Part shown: one piece after another, positions 1-5,318 of the stretch | Layout of the letters: every line of letters begins with the position of its first letter | Numbering within the stretch: the first letter of the stretch is position 1 | Assembly (NCBI GenBank): GCA_030609605.1 | Contig: JAUWBY010000129.1 | Location: forward strand, 1 to 6,578 | DNA length: 6,578 bases | Origin: Candidatus Eiseniibacteriota bacterium | GTDB lineage: Bacteria; Joyebacterota; Joyebacteria; Joyebacterales; Joyebacteraceae | Reading direction: 5' to 3' | The notes under the pieces: generated by a model | Databases searched by the model: none | Told to the model about the DNA's origin: nothing | Seen by the model: the letters and a program-made list of their open reading frames with translations, nothing else | Translations under genes and position numbers: made by a program

Positions 1-714
1 GTGGATGTCGGCGTGCTGGCGTCGCAGAAGTGCTATCGCGCCGAGGAGCGTGCGGTGATCCTTCTGGGGATGGAATCGACCTATGTGCGCGACGAGTGGT
101 GCGCTAGGCGGAATGCCGAACTCGTCGCGGAGCCGCGCAGAGTCCGCGTTCGTCGGTGAAAACTCGTCCAGGTCAAATCCATTGGGAATCACGATCATGC
201 GGTTCTCAGGGTAGCCGAGCTCCAAGTGTGTGTGCAGTGATGCATTCGAGCAGCAGATGATGCGGCGCGGAAGCCATCGCGATACAGTCGAGCATGCACG
301 GACGACAGCAAAGGTGCGTCTCTTCGTCGTCGACCGGTCGTGCGTCGTGTGGTGTATTCCCCAGACAACAGGAATGCCGCCGGTCGTGCGTGCGGCGAGA
401 CCGCCGAGAAGATCCGAGTGATACATCCAAGTCTGAACGACATCGGGTCTGGCAGACTTGAGAATCGATCTCAGGCGCAGGAATACCGATGGTGTAACCC
501 GCCCTCGCGGGAGTCCGAGACACGCGAGATTGAAACCGAGTTCCTCGATCAGTGGCCCGATGGTCCCGGCGTCTGTGAGCGAGATGACGGATGAGTCGAT
601 TCCTTTCCTTGTGAGGGTGCGGACCAAGCGATAGAGCATCCACTCCGCCCCGCCGGCGCCGAGTCCGCCGATTACGTGCACAACCTTGAGCTCGCGGGAC
701 TGCGTGTCCGTCAC
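1..714 (-). CDS. GT4-family glycosyltransferase, N-terminal 238 residues (gene runs off the left edge)
   Basis: Likely transfers a sugar from a nucleotide-sugar donor to a growing lipid-linked glycan at the cytoplasmic face of the membrane. Reading leftward from a GTG at 714, all 238 codons to base 1 are open. The N-terminal domain begins with a beta strand and a glycine-rich loop, GGLGAGGAE (residues 16-24), typical of GT4 enzymes. DVVQTWMYHSDLLGG (91-105) is a common GT4 block. IPNGFDLDEFSP (176-187) marks the hinge into the donor-binding domain, and HIGRFHPQKDH (210-220) is its first strand with the usual Arg and Lys. The EX7E motif would lie beyond the window. The start is supported by AGGGAGG seven bases upstream and by the GTGA overlap with the stop of the preceding glycosyltransferase gene, which implies coupled translation. 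Donor and acceptor cannot be told. Family assignment is secure; the exact role is not. Confidence 0.9.
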   Translation of the reverse strand, partial: MTDTQSRELKVVHVIGGLGAGGAEWMLYRLVRTLTRKGIDSSVISLTDAGTIGPLIEELGFNLACLGLPRGRVTPSVFLRLRSILKSARPDVVQTWMYHSDLLGGLAARTTGGIPVVWGIHHTTHDRSTTKRRTFAVVRACSTVSRWLPRRIICCSNASLHTHLELGYPENRMIVIPNGFDLDEFSPTNADSARLRDEFGIPPSAPLVAHIGRFHPQKDHRTLLGAIALLRRQHADIH

Positions 715-1859
715 GAGAGCGCCTCCCTGTAAAGCGCGAGCGTCTGCTCGACGATGATCTCTGAGGCGAACTCGCGGCAGGCGAGGTTCTGCGCCGTCTC
801 TCCATAGCTGGCCCTGAGGTCTGGCGACTCGGCGAGGTGGATCATGGCCTCGGCGAGCGCTGGAGAATTTGCGATCGGCACGAGGAGCCCTGTGGCACCG
901 TCCAGCGTGATCTCACGGCAGCCCGGAGCGTCCGATGCGATGAGAGCTCTTCGTGCGGCCGCACCTTCGAGCAGGCTCTTCGGAAGCCCCTCGCGGATTG
1001 AGGGCAGAACTACGACGTGCGACTCTGCAAGCAATGGTTCGATCTTCGTTGTGAACGGGCGCCACTCCACAATTCCCGAGCGAGTGAGGTTCTCGAGCCA
1101 TTCAACCGGAATCGCGTCCGGAGATCCCTCATCGGGTGCACCGACCAGCAGAAAGCGGGTATTCGGCAGACGTTTACGCACGAGCGCTGCGGCTTCGGCG
1201 AACTCGCGTACGCCCTTCGCCCAGAGCATGCGCGACGACATGAGGAATGTGACCGGGGCGCCTGCTGGCGGAAGCGGGATGTTCACGAAGCGCTCCACGT
1301 CAACTCCGGAGCCGCGAATGAGGCGACATCTGGAACGCGCGAGAACACCCGAGGAAAGAAGCTTCTCCATGTCATTGTTGTTCTGAAAGACGGTGTACGC
1401 ACGGCCGCGGAGTGCGAACCGGTATCCTGTGAGTGCGGTGCGCTCCAACGCGCTTGACCGAGAGAAAGCATGTCCGAGTCCTGTGATGGCCTGCACGATG
1501 CCGCGAATCCTGAGGGTGCGTGCTGCCGTGCCTCCCAGAATGACAGGCTTGATGGTGAAATGGTGCACGAGATCGGGGTGGAGTGTCAGGTAGATGTTGA
1601 GGATGCTCGCAAGAGCAGCAGCGTTCGACACGAGTGATGTGCTGCGTCGGTCCAGGCGCCAGAGCAGAAACTCGGCTCCTGCGGACCGCACAGCCTCTTC
1701 GTGTAGATTGTCCGGGGCAATCGCCGTCACAGAGAGACCAAGGTCGGCGAGTCTTCTGATGAGGTTGCTTCTGAAGTTCAGTAGATACCAAGACGTGTTT
1801 GAGACGAGAGCGATGCGAGTGCCCTCGCGAAGAGAATTGTCGCTTGTCCATCCTATCAC
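711..1859 (-). CDS. GT4-family glycosyltransferase, PglA-like (undecaprenyl-PP-linked sugar extension)
   Basis: A complete 382-residue GT-B fold glycosyltransferase. Family members such as PglA add a HexNAc to an undecaprenyl-diphosphate-linked sugar in the cytoplasm; by analogy this one probably adds an early sugar to the lipid-linked repeat unit. Visible blocks in order: SNTSWYLLNFR (20-30), HHFTIKPVILGG (99-110), ITGLGHAF (125-132), FQNNND (158-163), GSGVDVERF (183-191), SSRMLWAKGV (208-217) with the donor-phosphate-binding Arg210 and Lys215, and SIREGLPKSLLE (287-298) holding the EX7E pair Glu290 and Glu298. PGCREI (312-317) and GLLVP (324-328) complete the donor site. The length is normal for the family. 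The GTG start is chosen for AAGGTGG nine bases upstream. It is the first gene of a leftward unit, with a sigma70-type promoter about 45 bases upstream, and overlaps the next glycosyltransferase by four bases. Sugar specificity is inferred only from family resemblance. Confidence 0.92.
   Translation of the reverse strand: MIGWTSDNSLREGTRIALVSNTSWYLLNFRSNLIRRLADLGLSVTAIAPDNLHEEAVRSAGAEFLLWRLDRRSTSLVSNAAALASILNIYLTLHPDLVHHFTIKPVILGGTAARTLRIRGIVQAITGLGHAFSRSSALERTALTGYRFALRGRAYTVFQNNNDMEKLLSSGVLARSRCRLIRGSGVDVERFVNIPLPPAGAPVTFLMSSRMLWAKGVREFAEAAALVRKRLPNTRFLLVGAPDEGSPDAIPVEWLENLTRSGIVEWRPFTTKIEPLLAESHVVVLPSIREGLPKSLLEGAAARRALIASDAPGCREITLDGATGLLVPIANSPALAEAMIHLAESPDLRASYGETAQNLACREFASEIIVEQTLALYREALS
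722..728 (-). promoter_or_regulatory. Shine-Dalgarno site for the second leftward glycosyltransferase
   Basis: AGGGAGG on the minus strand, seven bases before the GTG at 714-712. It lies within the last codons of the upstream gene. It decides the GTG start of a gene that has no nearby ATG, and fits translational coupling through the GTGA stop/start overlap. Confidence 0.7.
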
Positions 1860-1868
1860 TATCGGGTA

Positions 1869-1875
1869 CCACCTT
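1869..1875 (-). promoter_or_regulatory. Shine-Dalgarno site for the PglA-like glycosyltransferase
   Basis: AAGGTGG on the minus strand, nine bases before the GTG at 1859-1857. It supports the GTG start, which otherwise has no ATG alternative near the first conserved strand of the protein. Confidence 0.6.
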
Positions 1876-1904
1876 TTCGTGTGAGTATGATGCTACTTGG
1901 AAGT

Positions 1905-1934
1905 ATCTTATTCTTGAACCAGTTCTATTGTCAA
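1905..1934 (-). promoter_or_regulatory. Sigma70-type promoter for the leftward glycosyltransferase genes
   Basis: On the minus strand a perfect TTGACA (-35, bases 1934-1929) is followed after 18 bases by TAAGAT (-10, bases 1910-1905; four of six consensus bases). Transcription would start near 1898, leaving a leader of about 39 bases before the GTG at 1859 with its Shine-Dalgarno site. The surrounding sequence is clearly more AT-rich than the genes. The position and orientation in the divergent gap fit a real promoter, but this is a pattern match only. Confidence 0.5.
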
Positions 1935-1942
1935 CACCAAGG

Positions 1943-1973
1943 GAGGCGACAGTGCGTACTTTGCTGTTGCCTC
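1943..1973. repeat. Inverted repeat (10-bp arms, 11-base loop) in the wecB leader region
   Basis: Arms GAGGCGACAG (1943-1952) and CTGTTGCCTC (1964-1973) are complementary at all ten positions if one G-U pair is allowed, with an 11-base loop. It ends 64 bases before the wecB ATG. No run of T follows, so it is not a normal intrinsic terminator. It could be an operator for a dimeric regulator, or a leader hairpin if wecB transcription begins upstream of it. Confidence 0.45.
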
Positions 1974-1995
1974 GTCCTTCGGTTCCTGCTATCAG
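1967..1995 (+). promoter_or_regulatory. Weak candidate promoter for the wecB operon
   Basis: TTGCCT (1967-1972) and TATCAG (1990-1995) are 17 bases apart, each matching four of six sigma70 consensus bases. Transcription would start near 2002, about 36 bases before wecB. A rightward promoter is expected in this gap because the flanking genes diverge, but no strong match was found. This is only the best spaced candidate and its -35 overlaps the inverted repeat. Confidence 0.22.
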
Positions 1996-2037
1996 GGAAT
2001 CTGCACGTGGAACACACCATTAGGGAGACTTCGAGAC

Positions 2038-3174
2038 ATGCGAATTGCGCTTGTCGCCGGTGCGCGCCCCAACTTCGTGAAGATCGCCCCGCTCCTGCGG
2101 TCTTTGAAGAGGCACAGCGAGTTCTCTACAAGTGTTGTCCATACGGGGCAGCACTACGATGACCTCATGTCTGCCAGCTTCTTCAGAGATCTGGGAATTG
2201 CCGATCCTGACTTCAATCTGGCGGTAGGATCCGGTTCTCATGCCGCGCAGACGGGGCGTGTGATGATTGCCTTCGACGAGTTGCTTGATGAGGTCGCTTT
2301 TGACCTCGTTATCGTCGTCGGGGATGTGAACTCGACGCTTGCCTGTTCCCTCGTGGCTATCAAGCGGGGCGTCCCGGTCGCTCATGTCGAGGCGGGGCTC
2401 CGCAGCAACGACTGGTTGATGCCTGAGGAGATCAATAGGGTTCTCACAGATGCCGTGTCGGCGCTTCTGCTCACGCCTTCGCGGGACGCAGACGAGAATC
2501 TGATCCGTGAGGGGAGGAGCGAGAACGACATCTACTTCGTCGGCAATGTCATGGTCGACACACTCCTGCGATTCCGAGAGAAGACCGCCGAGCGCCGCGG
2601 TCTCATGGATAGATTCGGACTACGTGAGCGGGGTTTTGCCCTTCTGACGCTTCACCGGCCGGGGAACGTAGACCTGCCAGAGGTCCTGAGGGAAATCATG
2701 AGCGCCGTTGTGGAAATCAGTCGGGACATCCCGGTGATCTATCCGGCACATCCCCGGAGCCGGGCGCGCATGAAGAGAGTGGGAGTCGCGGACATCATCG
2801 CCGGCGCGACAAACCTGCAGATCATCGATCCGCTCCCGTATCTCGATTTCTTGGCGCTTGAACGCTGGGCCGGGTTCGTGATGACGGATTCCGGAGGCGT
2901 GCAGGAGGAGACGACAGTTCTCGGTGTTCCGTGTCTCACACTGAGAGACAACACGGAGCGCCCCATCACGATCACGCAGGGAACCAACAAGCTCGTGGGT
3001 ACGGCCCGGTCCGCGATAGTGAACGCAGCGCGAACGGCACTGAGCGATCACGCTAGGCCGTCCGCGCCTCTCCCGGAGCTGTGGGATGGGAGCGCATCCG
3101 AGCGGATAGCGTCAGTGCTGGCAGGCGAAAGTGAGAGGATTCTGAATCATGAACGTACCACTTCTCGACCTTAA
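2038..3174 (+). CDS. wecB: UDP-N-acetylglucosamine 2-epimerase, non-hydrolysing (WecB family)
   Basis: A complete 378-residue cytoplasmic enzyme that interconverts UDP-GlcNAc and UDP-ManNAc, or a related 2-acetamido sugar nucleotide, by anti-elimination and re-addition of UDP. It has a GT-B-like two-domain fold. Visible motifs: GARPNFVK (8-15), VHTGQHYD (34-41), VGDVNST (94-100), HVEAGLRS (116-123), MPEEINR (128-134), VGNVMVDTL (168-176), LHRPGNVD (205-212), AHPR (237-240) and TDSGGVQEE (283-291). Asp96, Glu118, Glu131 and His206 match the catalytic Asp, two Glu and His known from E. coli WecB. AGGGAG lies ten bases before the ATG. It is the first gene of a three-gene unit and overlaps the aminotransferase gene by 26 bases. 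Relatives such as WbpI act on UDP-2,3-diacetamido-glucuronate; given the aminotransferase next door, that alternative substrate is possible and cannot be excluded from sequence. Confidence 0.95.
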   Translation: MRIALVAGARPNFVKIAPLLRSLKRHSEFSTSVVHTGQHYDDLMSASFFRDLGIADPDFNLAVGSGSHAAQTGRVMIAFDELLDEVAFDLVIVVGDVNSTLACSLVAIKRGVPVAHVEAGLRSNDWLMPEEINRVLTDAVSALLLTPSRDADENLIREGRSENDIYFVGNVMVDTLLRFREKTAERRGLMDRFGLRERGFALLTLHRPGNVDLPEVLREIMSAVVEISRDIPVIYPAHPRSRARMKRVGVADIIAGATNLQIIDPLPYLDFLALERWAGFVMTDSGGVQEETTVLGVPCLTLRDNTERPITITQGTNKLVGTARSAIVNAARTALSDHARPSAPLPELWDGSASERIASVLAGESERILNHERTTSRP

Positions 3175-4255
3175 GCGACAGTACAAGACCATCAAGAACG
3201 AGATCGATGCGAGCGTTGCCGAGGTTCTGGAGACCCAGGGCTTCAAGCTCGGTCCAAACGTGGCGCGGTTCGAGGAGCTTGTTGCGGAGTACAGCGGGGC
3301 GAAGAGGGCGGTCGGAGTGGCATCAGGCACCGACGCGCTCCTTCTCGCATTGATGGCGTACGGCATCAGCGACGGCGATGAGGTCATCACAACCCCCTAC
3401 ACTTTCTTCGCGACGGCGGGATCCATCTCAAGAAGTGGCGCAACGCCTGTCTTCGTGGACATAGATCCCGTTTCGTACAACATGGATCCGGCGAAGATCG
3501 AAGCAGCAATCACCAAGCGGACGAAGGCCATCATGCCCATTCACCTCTATGGTCAGTGCGCGGATATGGATCCGATCATGGAGATCGCAGCGAAGCATGA
3601 TCTGGTTGTCATCGAGGACGCCGCGCAGGCCATCGGTGCTGAATACAAGGGGCGTCGGGCGGGATCGCTCGGACACATGGGCTGCTTCAGCTTCTTCCCG
3701 AGCAAGAACCTCGGAGGCTATGGTGACGGTGGCATGATCGTTACCGACAACGACGAGAAAGCCGACCTTCTCGTGAGCCTGAGGGAGCACGGGCAGACAG
3801 AGCTCTACCACCACTGGACGATCGGCATGAACAGCCGGCTCGATGCGCTCCAGGCAGTCGTTCTCATGGTCAAACTTGGGCACTTGGACGATTGGAGCAA
3901 CGGGCGCTCGGCAAACGCCGAGTACTACAATGAGCGGTTCTCGGGGTCGCCGGTGATGACACCCCATCTCGAAGAGGGCAACCGTCATATCTACAATCAA
4001 TATATCATCCGCGTCACCGACCGCGACGGGCTCCGCGCGCATCTGAAGGAGCAAGGCATCGGTAACGCGATCTACTACCCACTCTCTCTTCATCTTCAGA
4101 AGTGCTTCGCGTCACTCGGATACGGAGAGGGAAACATGCCCGAGTCGGAGAAGGCGTCGCGTGAGACGCTCTCCATCCCCATCTTCTCCCTTCTGACCGA
4201 TGCGGAGAAGGACCATGTCGCAACGACAATCCTCGAGTTCGTGAACGCCGGCTAG
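3149..4255 (+). CDS. DegT/DnrJ/EryC1/StrS-family PLP-dependent sugar aminotransferase
   Basis: A complete 368-residue aspartate-aminotransferase-fold enzyme, probably cytoplasmic, that would transfer an amino group (usually from glutamate) to a keto group of a nucleotide-linked sugar. Visible features: the PLLDLKRQY start (4-12), ASGTDAL (58-64) and TTPYTFFAT (81-89) around the cofactor phosphate, VFVDIDP (101-107), HLYGQCADM (132-140), IEDAAQA (155-161) with Asp157 for the PLP pyridine nitrogen, FFPSKNLGGYGDGG (182-195) with Lys186 as the Schiff-base lysine, and GMNSRLDALQA (226-236). The ATG has GAGAGG ten bases upstream and lies inside the 3' end of wecB, so translation is probably coupled. 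The pairing with a 2-epimerase resembles the WbpE/WbpI pair of diacetamido-mannuronate synthesis, but C4- and C3-aminotransferases of other pathways share these motifs. The exact keto-sugar substrate is unresolved. Confidence 0.95.
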   Translation: MNVPLLDLKRQYKTIKNEIDASVAEVLETQGFKLGPNVARFEELVAEYSGAKRAVGVASGTDALLLALMAYGISDGDEVITTPYTFFATAGSISRSGATPVFVDIDPVSYNMDPAKIEAAITKRTKAIMPIHLYGQCADMDPIMEIAAKHDLVVIEDAAQAIGAEYKGRRAGSLGHMGCFSFFPSKNLGGYGDGGMIVTDNDEKADLLVSLREHGQTELYHHWTIGMNSRLDALQAVVLMVKLGHLDDWSNGRSANAEYYNERFSGSPVMTPHLEEGNRHIYNQYIIRVTDRDGLRAHLKEQGIGNAIYYPLSLHLQKCFASLGYGEGNMPESEKASRETLSIPIFSLLTDAEKDHVATTILEFVNAG

Positions 4256-4256
4256 T

Positions 4257-4264
4257 GGAGGGAG
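4257..4264 (+). promoter_or_regulatory. Strong Shine-Dalgarno site for the C5-epimerase-like gene
   Basis: GGAGGGAG, seven bases before the ATG at 4272 and directly after the aminotransferase stop codon (TAG, 4253-4255). It fixes the start of the third gene and makes a separate promoter unlikely in the 16-bp gap. Confidence 0.7.
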
Positions 4265-4271
4265 CGCCGCG

Positions 4272-5219
4272 ATGTCGGGAGCTGTCGCGGGTAAATTCGT
4301 CGATCTGAAATCGCCCAGAGGGTACCACCTCGCGTACGCGTCGTTCGCGGACCGCCGCGAGTCGTGGGACGAGCGGGGTCTTCCGCTGACCAGGAGCCGA
4401 AGAGCGGAGGTAACGCGCTCCCCGTGGCTCATGGCTCGGTCGGCTCTCGCCTGTCTTGAACTCTATCTCGAGAATGGAAATCGGGAGAAGCGTGCGGATT
4501 TCGAACGAATTGCGCGGTGGCTCATTGATAATCACGAGGAGGAGCCTCGAGGCTTCCTTGGATGGCCGATGCCCGACGTTCCTCGGGTGTTTCGCGGGGA
4601 ACTGAGCGATGGATGGTTCTCCGGGTCGGTCCAGGCTGAGTGCATCGCTGTGCTCGTGCGAGCCGGAACCCTCCTGGGCATGGACGGTGCGATTGAGTGC
4701 GCCAGGCGCGCTATGATCGGTTTTGCGACACCGGTTGAAGATGGAGGTTTCCTTCGGGAGGTGGGCGAAGAGGGGTACGAGGGTGGACTCGAAACTATGG
4801 CGTTCGCAGAGGAGTATCCGATCGTTGGACGCCCATCGATGACATTCGGGGGGCACGCAAGGGCGATGTTCGCCCTTTCCGACTTCGCCGCTCTGGATGG
4901 TGACCAGGGGACTCGCGTGCTGCTTGACAGGTATGCCAGAGGCCTCGAATACGTGCTGGACCGGTTCGATCTGGGTTTCTGGAGCAGGGTGGATCTGGAC
5001 CCGCGGTGGCGGTGCATGAGAATTGCGTCGATTACACAACACACGGAACAGGTCTTGCAGCTATCCTTACTGTCTCATATCACCCAATGCGACGTCTTCG
5101 GCTCGATCAGTGAGCAGTGGCGGGTGCACGCACAGTTTCGAAGACAAAGATGGAAATCACGCCTGCTAGTGGGGCGATTCAGGATAATGAATCCCATTTC
5201 GCTAGCCCTGCAGGCCTAG
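4272..5219 (+). CDS. D-glucuronyl C5-epimerase-like protein (Glce C-terminal domain), catalytic Tyr not conserved
   Basis: A 315-residue protein resembling the C-terminal (alpha/alpha) barrel domain of heparan sulfate D-glucuronyl C5-epimerase, which inverts C5 of uronic acids within a polymer. Points of resemblance, compared with the human enzyme from memory: GWPMP (98-102), DGWFSGSVQAECIAVLVRA (113-131) against the human block containing GWYS and LVRAYLL, EEYP (180-183) identical, then a block around SMTFGGHARAMFALSDF (189-205). An ungapped block follows at 251-266, where QLSLL (262-266) pairs with human QLQLL, with a tryptophan at 283. In that block human Tyr578 of WDYHTTH is replaced by Gln256 and the following His579 is kept as His257. 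The human YDL tyrosine is Val240. No signal peptide is evident, so a cytoplasmic or nucleotide-/lipid-linked substrate is more likely than a secreted polymer. Codon use becomes less GC-biased from about 5020 to the stop. It could be a variant epimerase or an inactive one. Confidence 0.78.
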   Translation: MSGAVAGKFVDLKSPRGYHLAYASFADRRESWDERGLPLTRSRRAEVTRSPWLMARSALACLELYLENGNREKRADFERIARWLIDNHEEEPRGFLGWPMPDVPRVFRGELSDGWFSGSVQAECIAVLVRAGTLLGMDGAIECARRAMIGFATPVEDGGFLREVGEEGYEGGLETMAFAEEYPIVGRPSMTFGGHARAMFALSDFAALDGDQGTRVLLDRYARGLEYVLDRFDLGFWSRVDLDPRWRCMRIASITQHTEQVLQLSLLSHITQCDVFGSISEQWRVHAQFRRQRWKSRLLVGRFRIMNPISLALQA

Positions 5220-5232
5220 CTCTCGTGTCTTT

Positions 5233-5246
5233 GGCACTGTTTAGGC
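5233..5246 (+). promoter_or_regulatory. Possible sigma54 (-24/-12) type element
   Basis: TGGCAC (5232-5237) matches the -24 consensus fully, and its GG (5233-5234) is exactly ten bases from GC at 5245-5246, the spacing sigma54 needs. The -12 box is only AGGC instead of TTGC, so just its GC is conserved. It overlaps the upstream flank of the sigma70-like promoter. No enhancer-binding site is visible. Confidence 0.22.
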
Positions 5247-5274
5247 TTTACAGTCGACAGGGGTGTGCTATGTT
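5247..5274 (+). promoter_or_regulatory. Sigma70-type promoter for the WecA-like gene
   Basis: TTTACA (5247-5252; five of six) and TATGTT (5269-5274; four of six) are separated by 16 bases. Transcription would begin near 5281, leaving a leader of about 38 bases that contains AAGGA. The hexamers are the same as those of the E. coli lac promoter, though the spacing there is 18. Position, spacing and local AT content all fit. Confidence 0.5.
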
Positions 5275-5300
5275 CTTTGGACTTCGTCTAAGAATTCTGA

Positions 5301-5305
5301 AAGGA
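5301..5305 (+). promoter_or_regulatory. Shine-Dalgarno-like site for the TTG start of the WecA-like gene
   Basis: AAGGA lies 13 bases before the TTG at 5319, longer than the usual 5-10. The reading frame opens just upstream after TGA at 5298-5300, so the TTG is the only usual initiation codon before the first membrane segment. The next in-frame start, ATG at 5355, has no such site and would remove half of that segment. Confidence 0.45.
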
Positions 5306-5318
5306 TAGAATACAGAAC

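Larger units (their letters stand above)
5220..5318. other. Intergenic gap with promoter signals before the WecA-like gene
   Basis: Ninety-nine bases with lower GC than the genes. It holds the sigma70- and sigma54-like signals listed separately and a Shine-Dalgarno-like AAGGA. No hairpin followed by a T run was found after the C5-epimerase-like stop codon, so readthrough from the upstream unit is possible. Confidence 0.5.

Noticed and set aside
206..805. Open frame on the minus strand overlapping the partial glycosyltransferase
   Set aside because: It is out of frame with the clear GT4 reading, crosses the boundary of two real genes and is Arg/His-rich without motifs.
2220..2227. GGCGGTAG, the core of the ops/JUMPStart element linked to RfaH control of polysaccharide operons
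   Set aside because: It lies inside the wecB coding sequence (codons for Leu-Ala-Val), not in the leader, and the rest of the element is not present.
1864..4330. The 11-mer GGGTACCACCT occurs at 1864-1874 and again at 4320-4330
   Set aside because: One copy is at a ribosome binding region read on the other strand and one is within a coding sequence; the match is short and no flanking similarity extends it.
4014..5042. Long open frame on the minus strand across the aminotransferase and C5-epimerase-like genes
   Set aside because: It spans two well-supported plus-strand genes, has low-complexity Arg/Ser/Pro composition and no recognisable domain.
5027..5113. A different frame within the C5-epimerase-like gene reads VDYTTH, recalling the human WDYHTTH motif, so a frameshift was considered
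   Set aside because: The annotated frame keeps matching the family downstream (QLSLL, then a conserved Trp), while the other frame stops at 5111-5113 and shows no further resemblance. At most a pair of compensating indels could be argued.
5220..5300. Search for an intrinsic terminator after the C5-epimerase-like gene
   Set aside because: No stable stem followed by a T run is visible.
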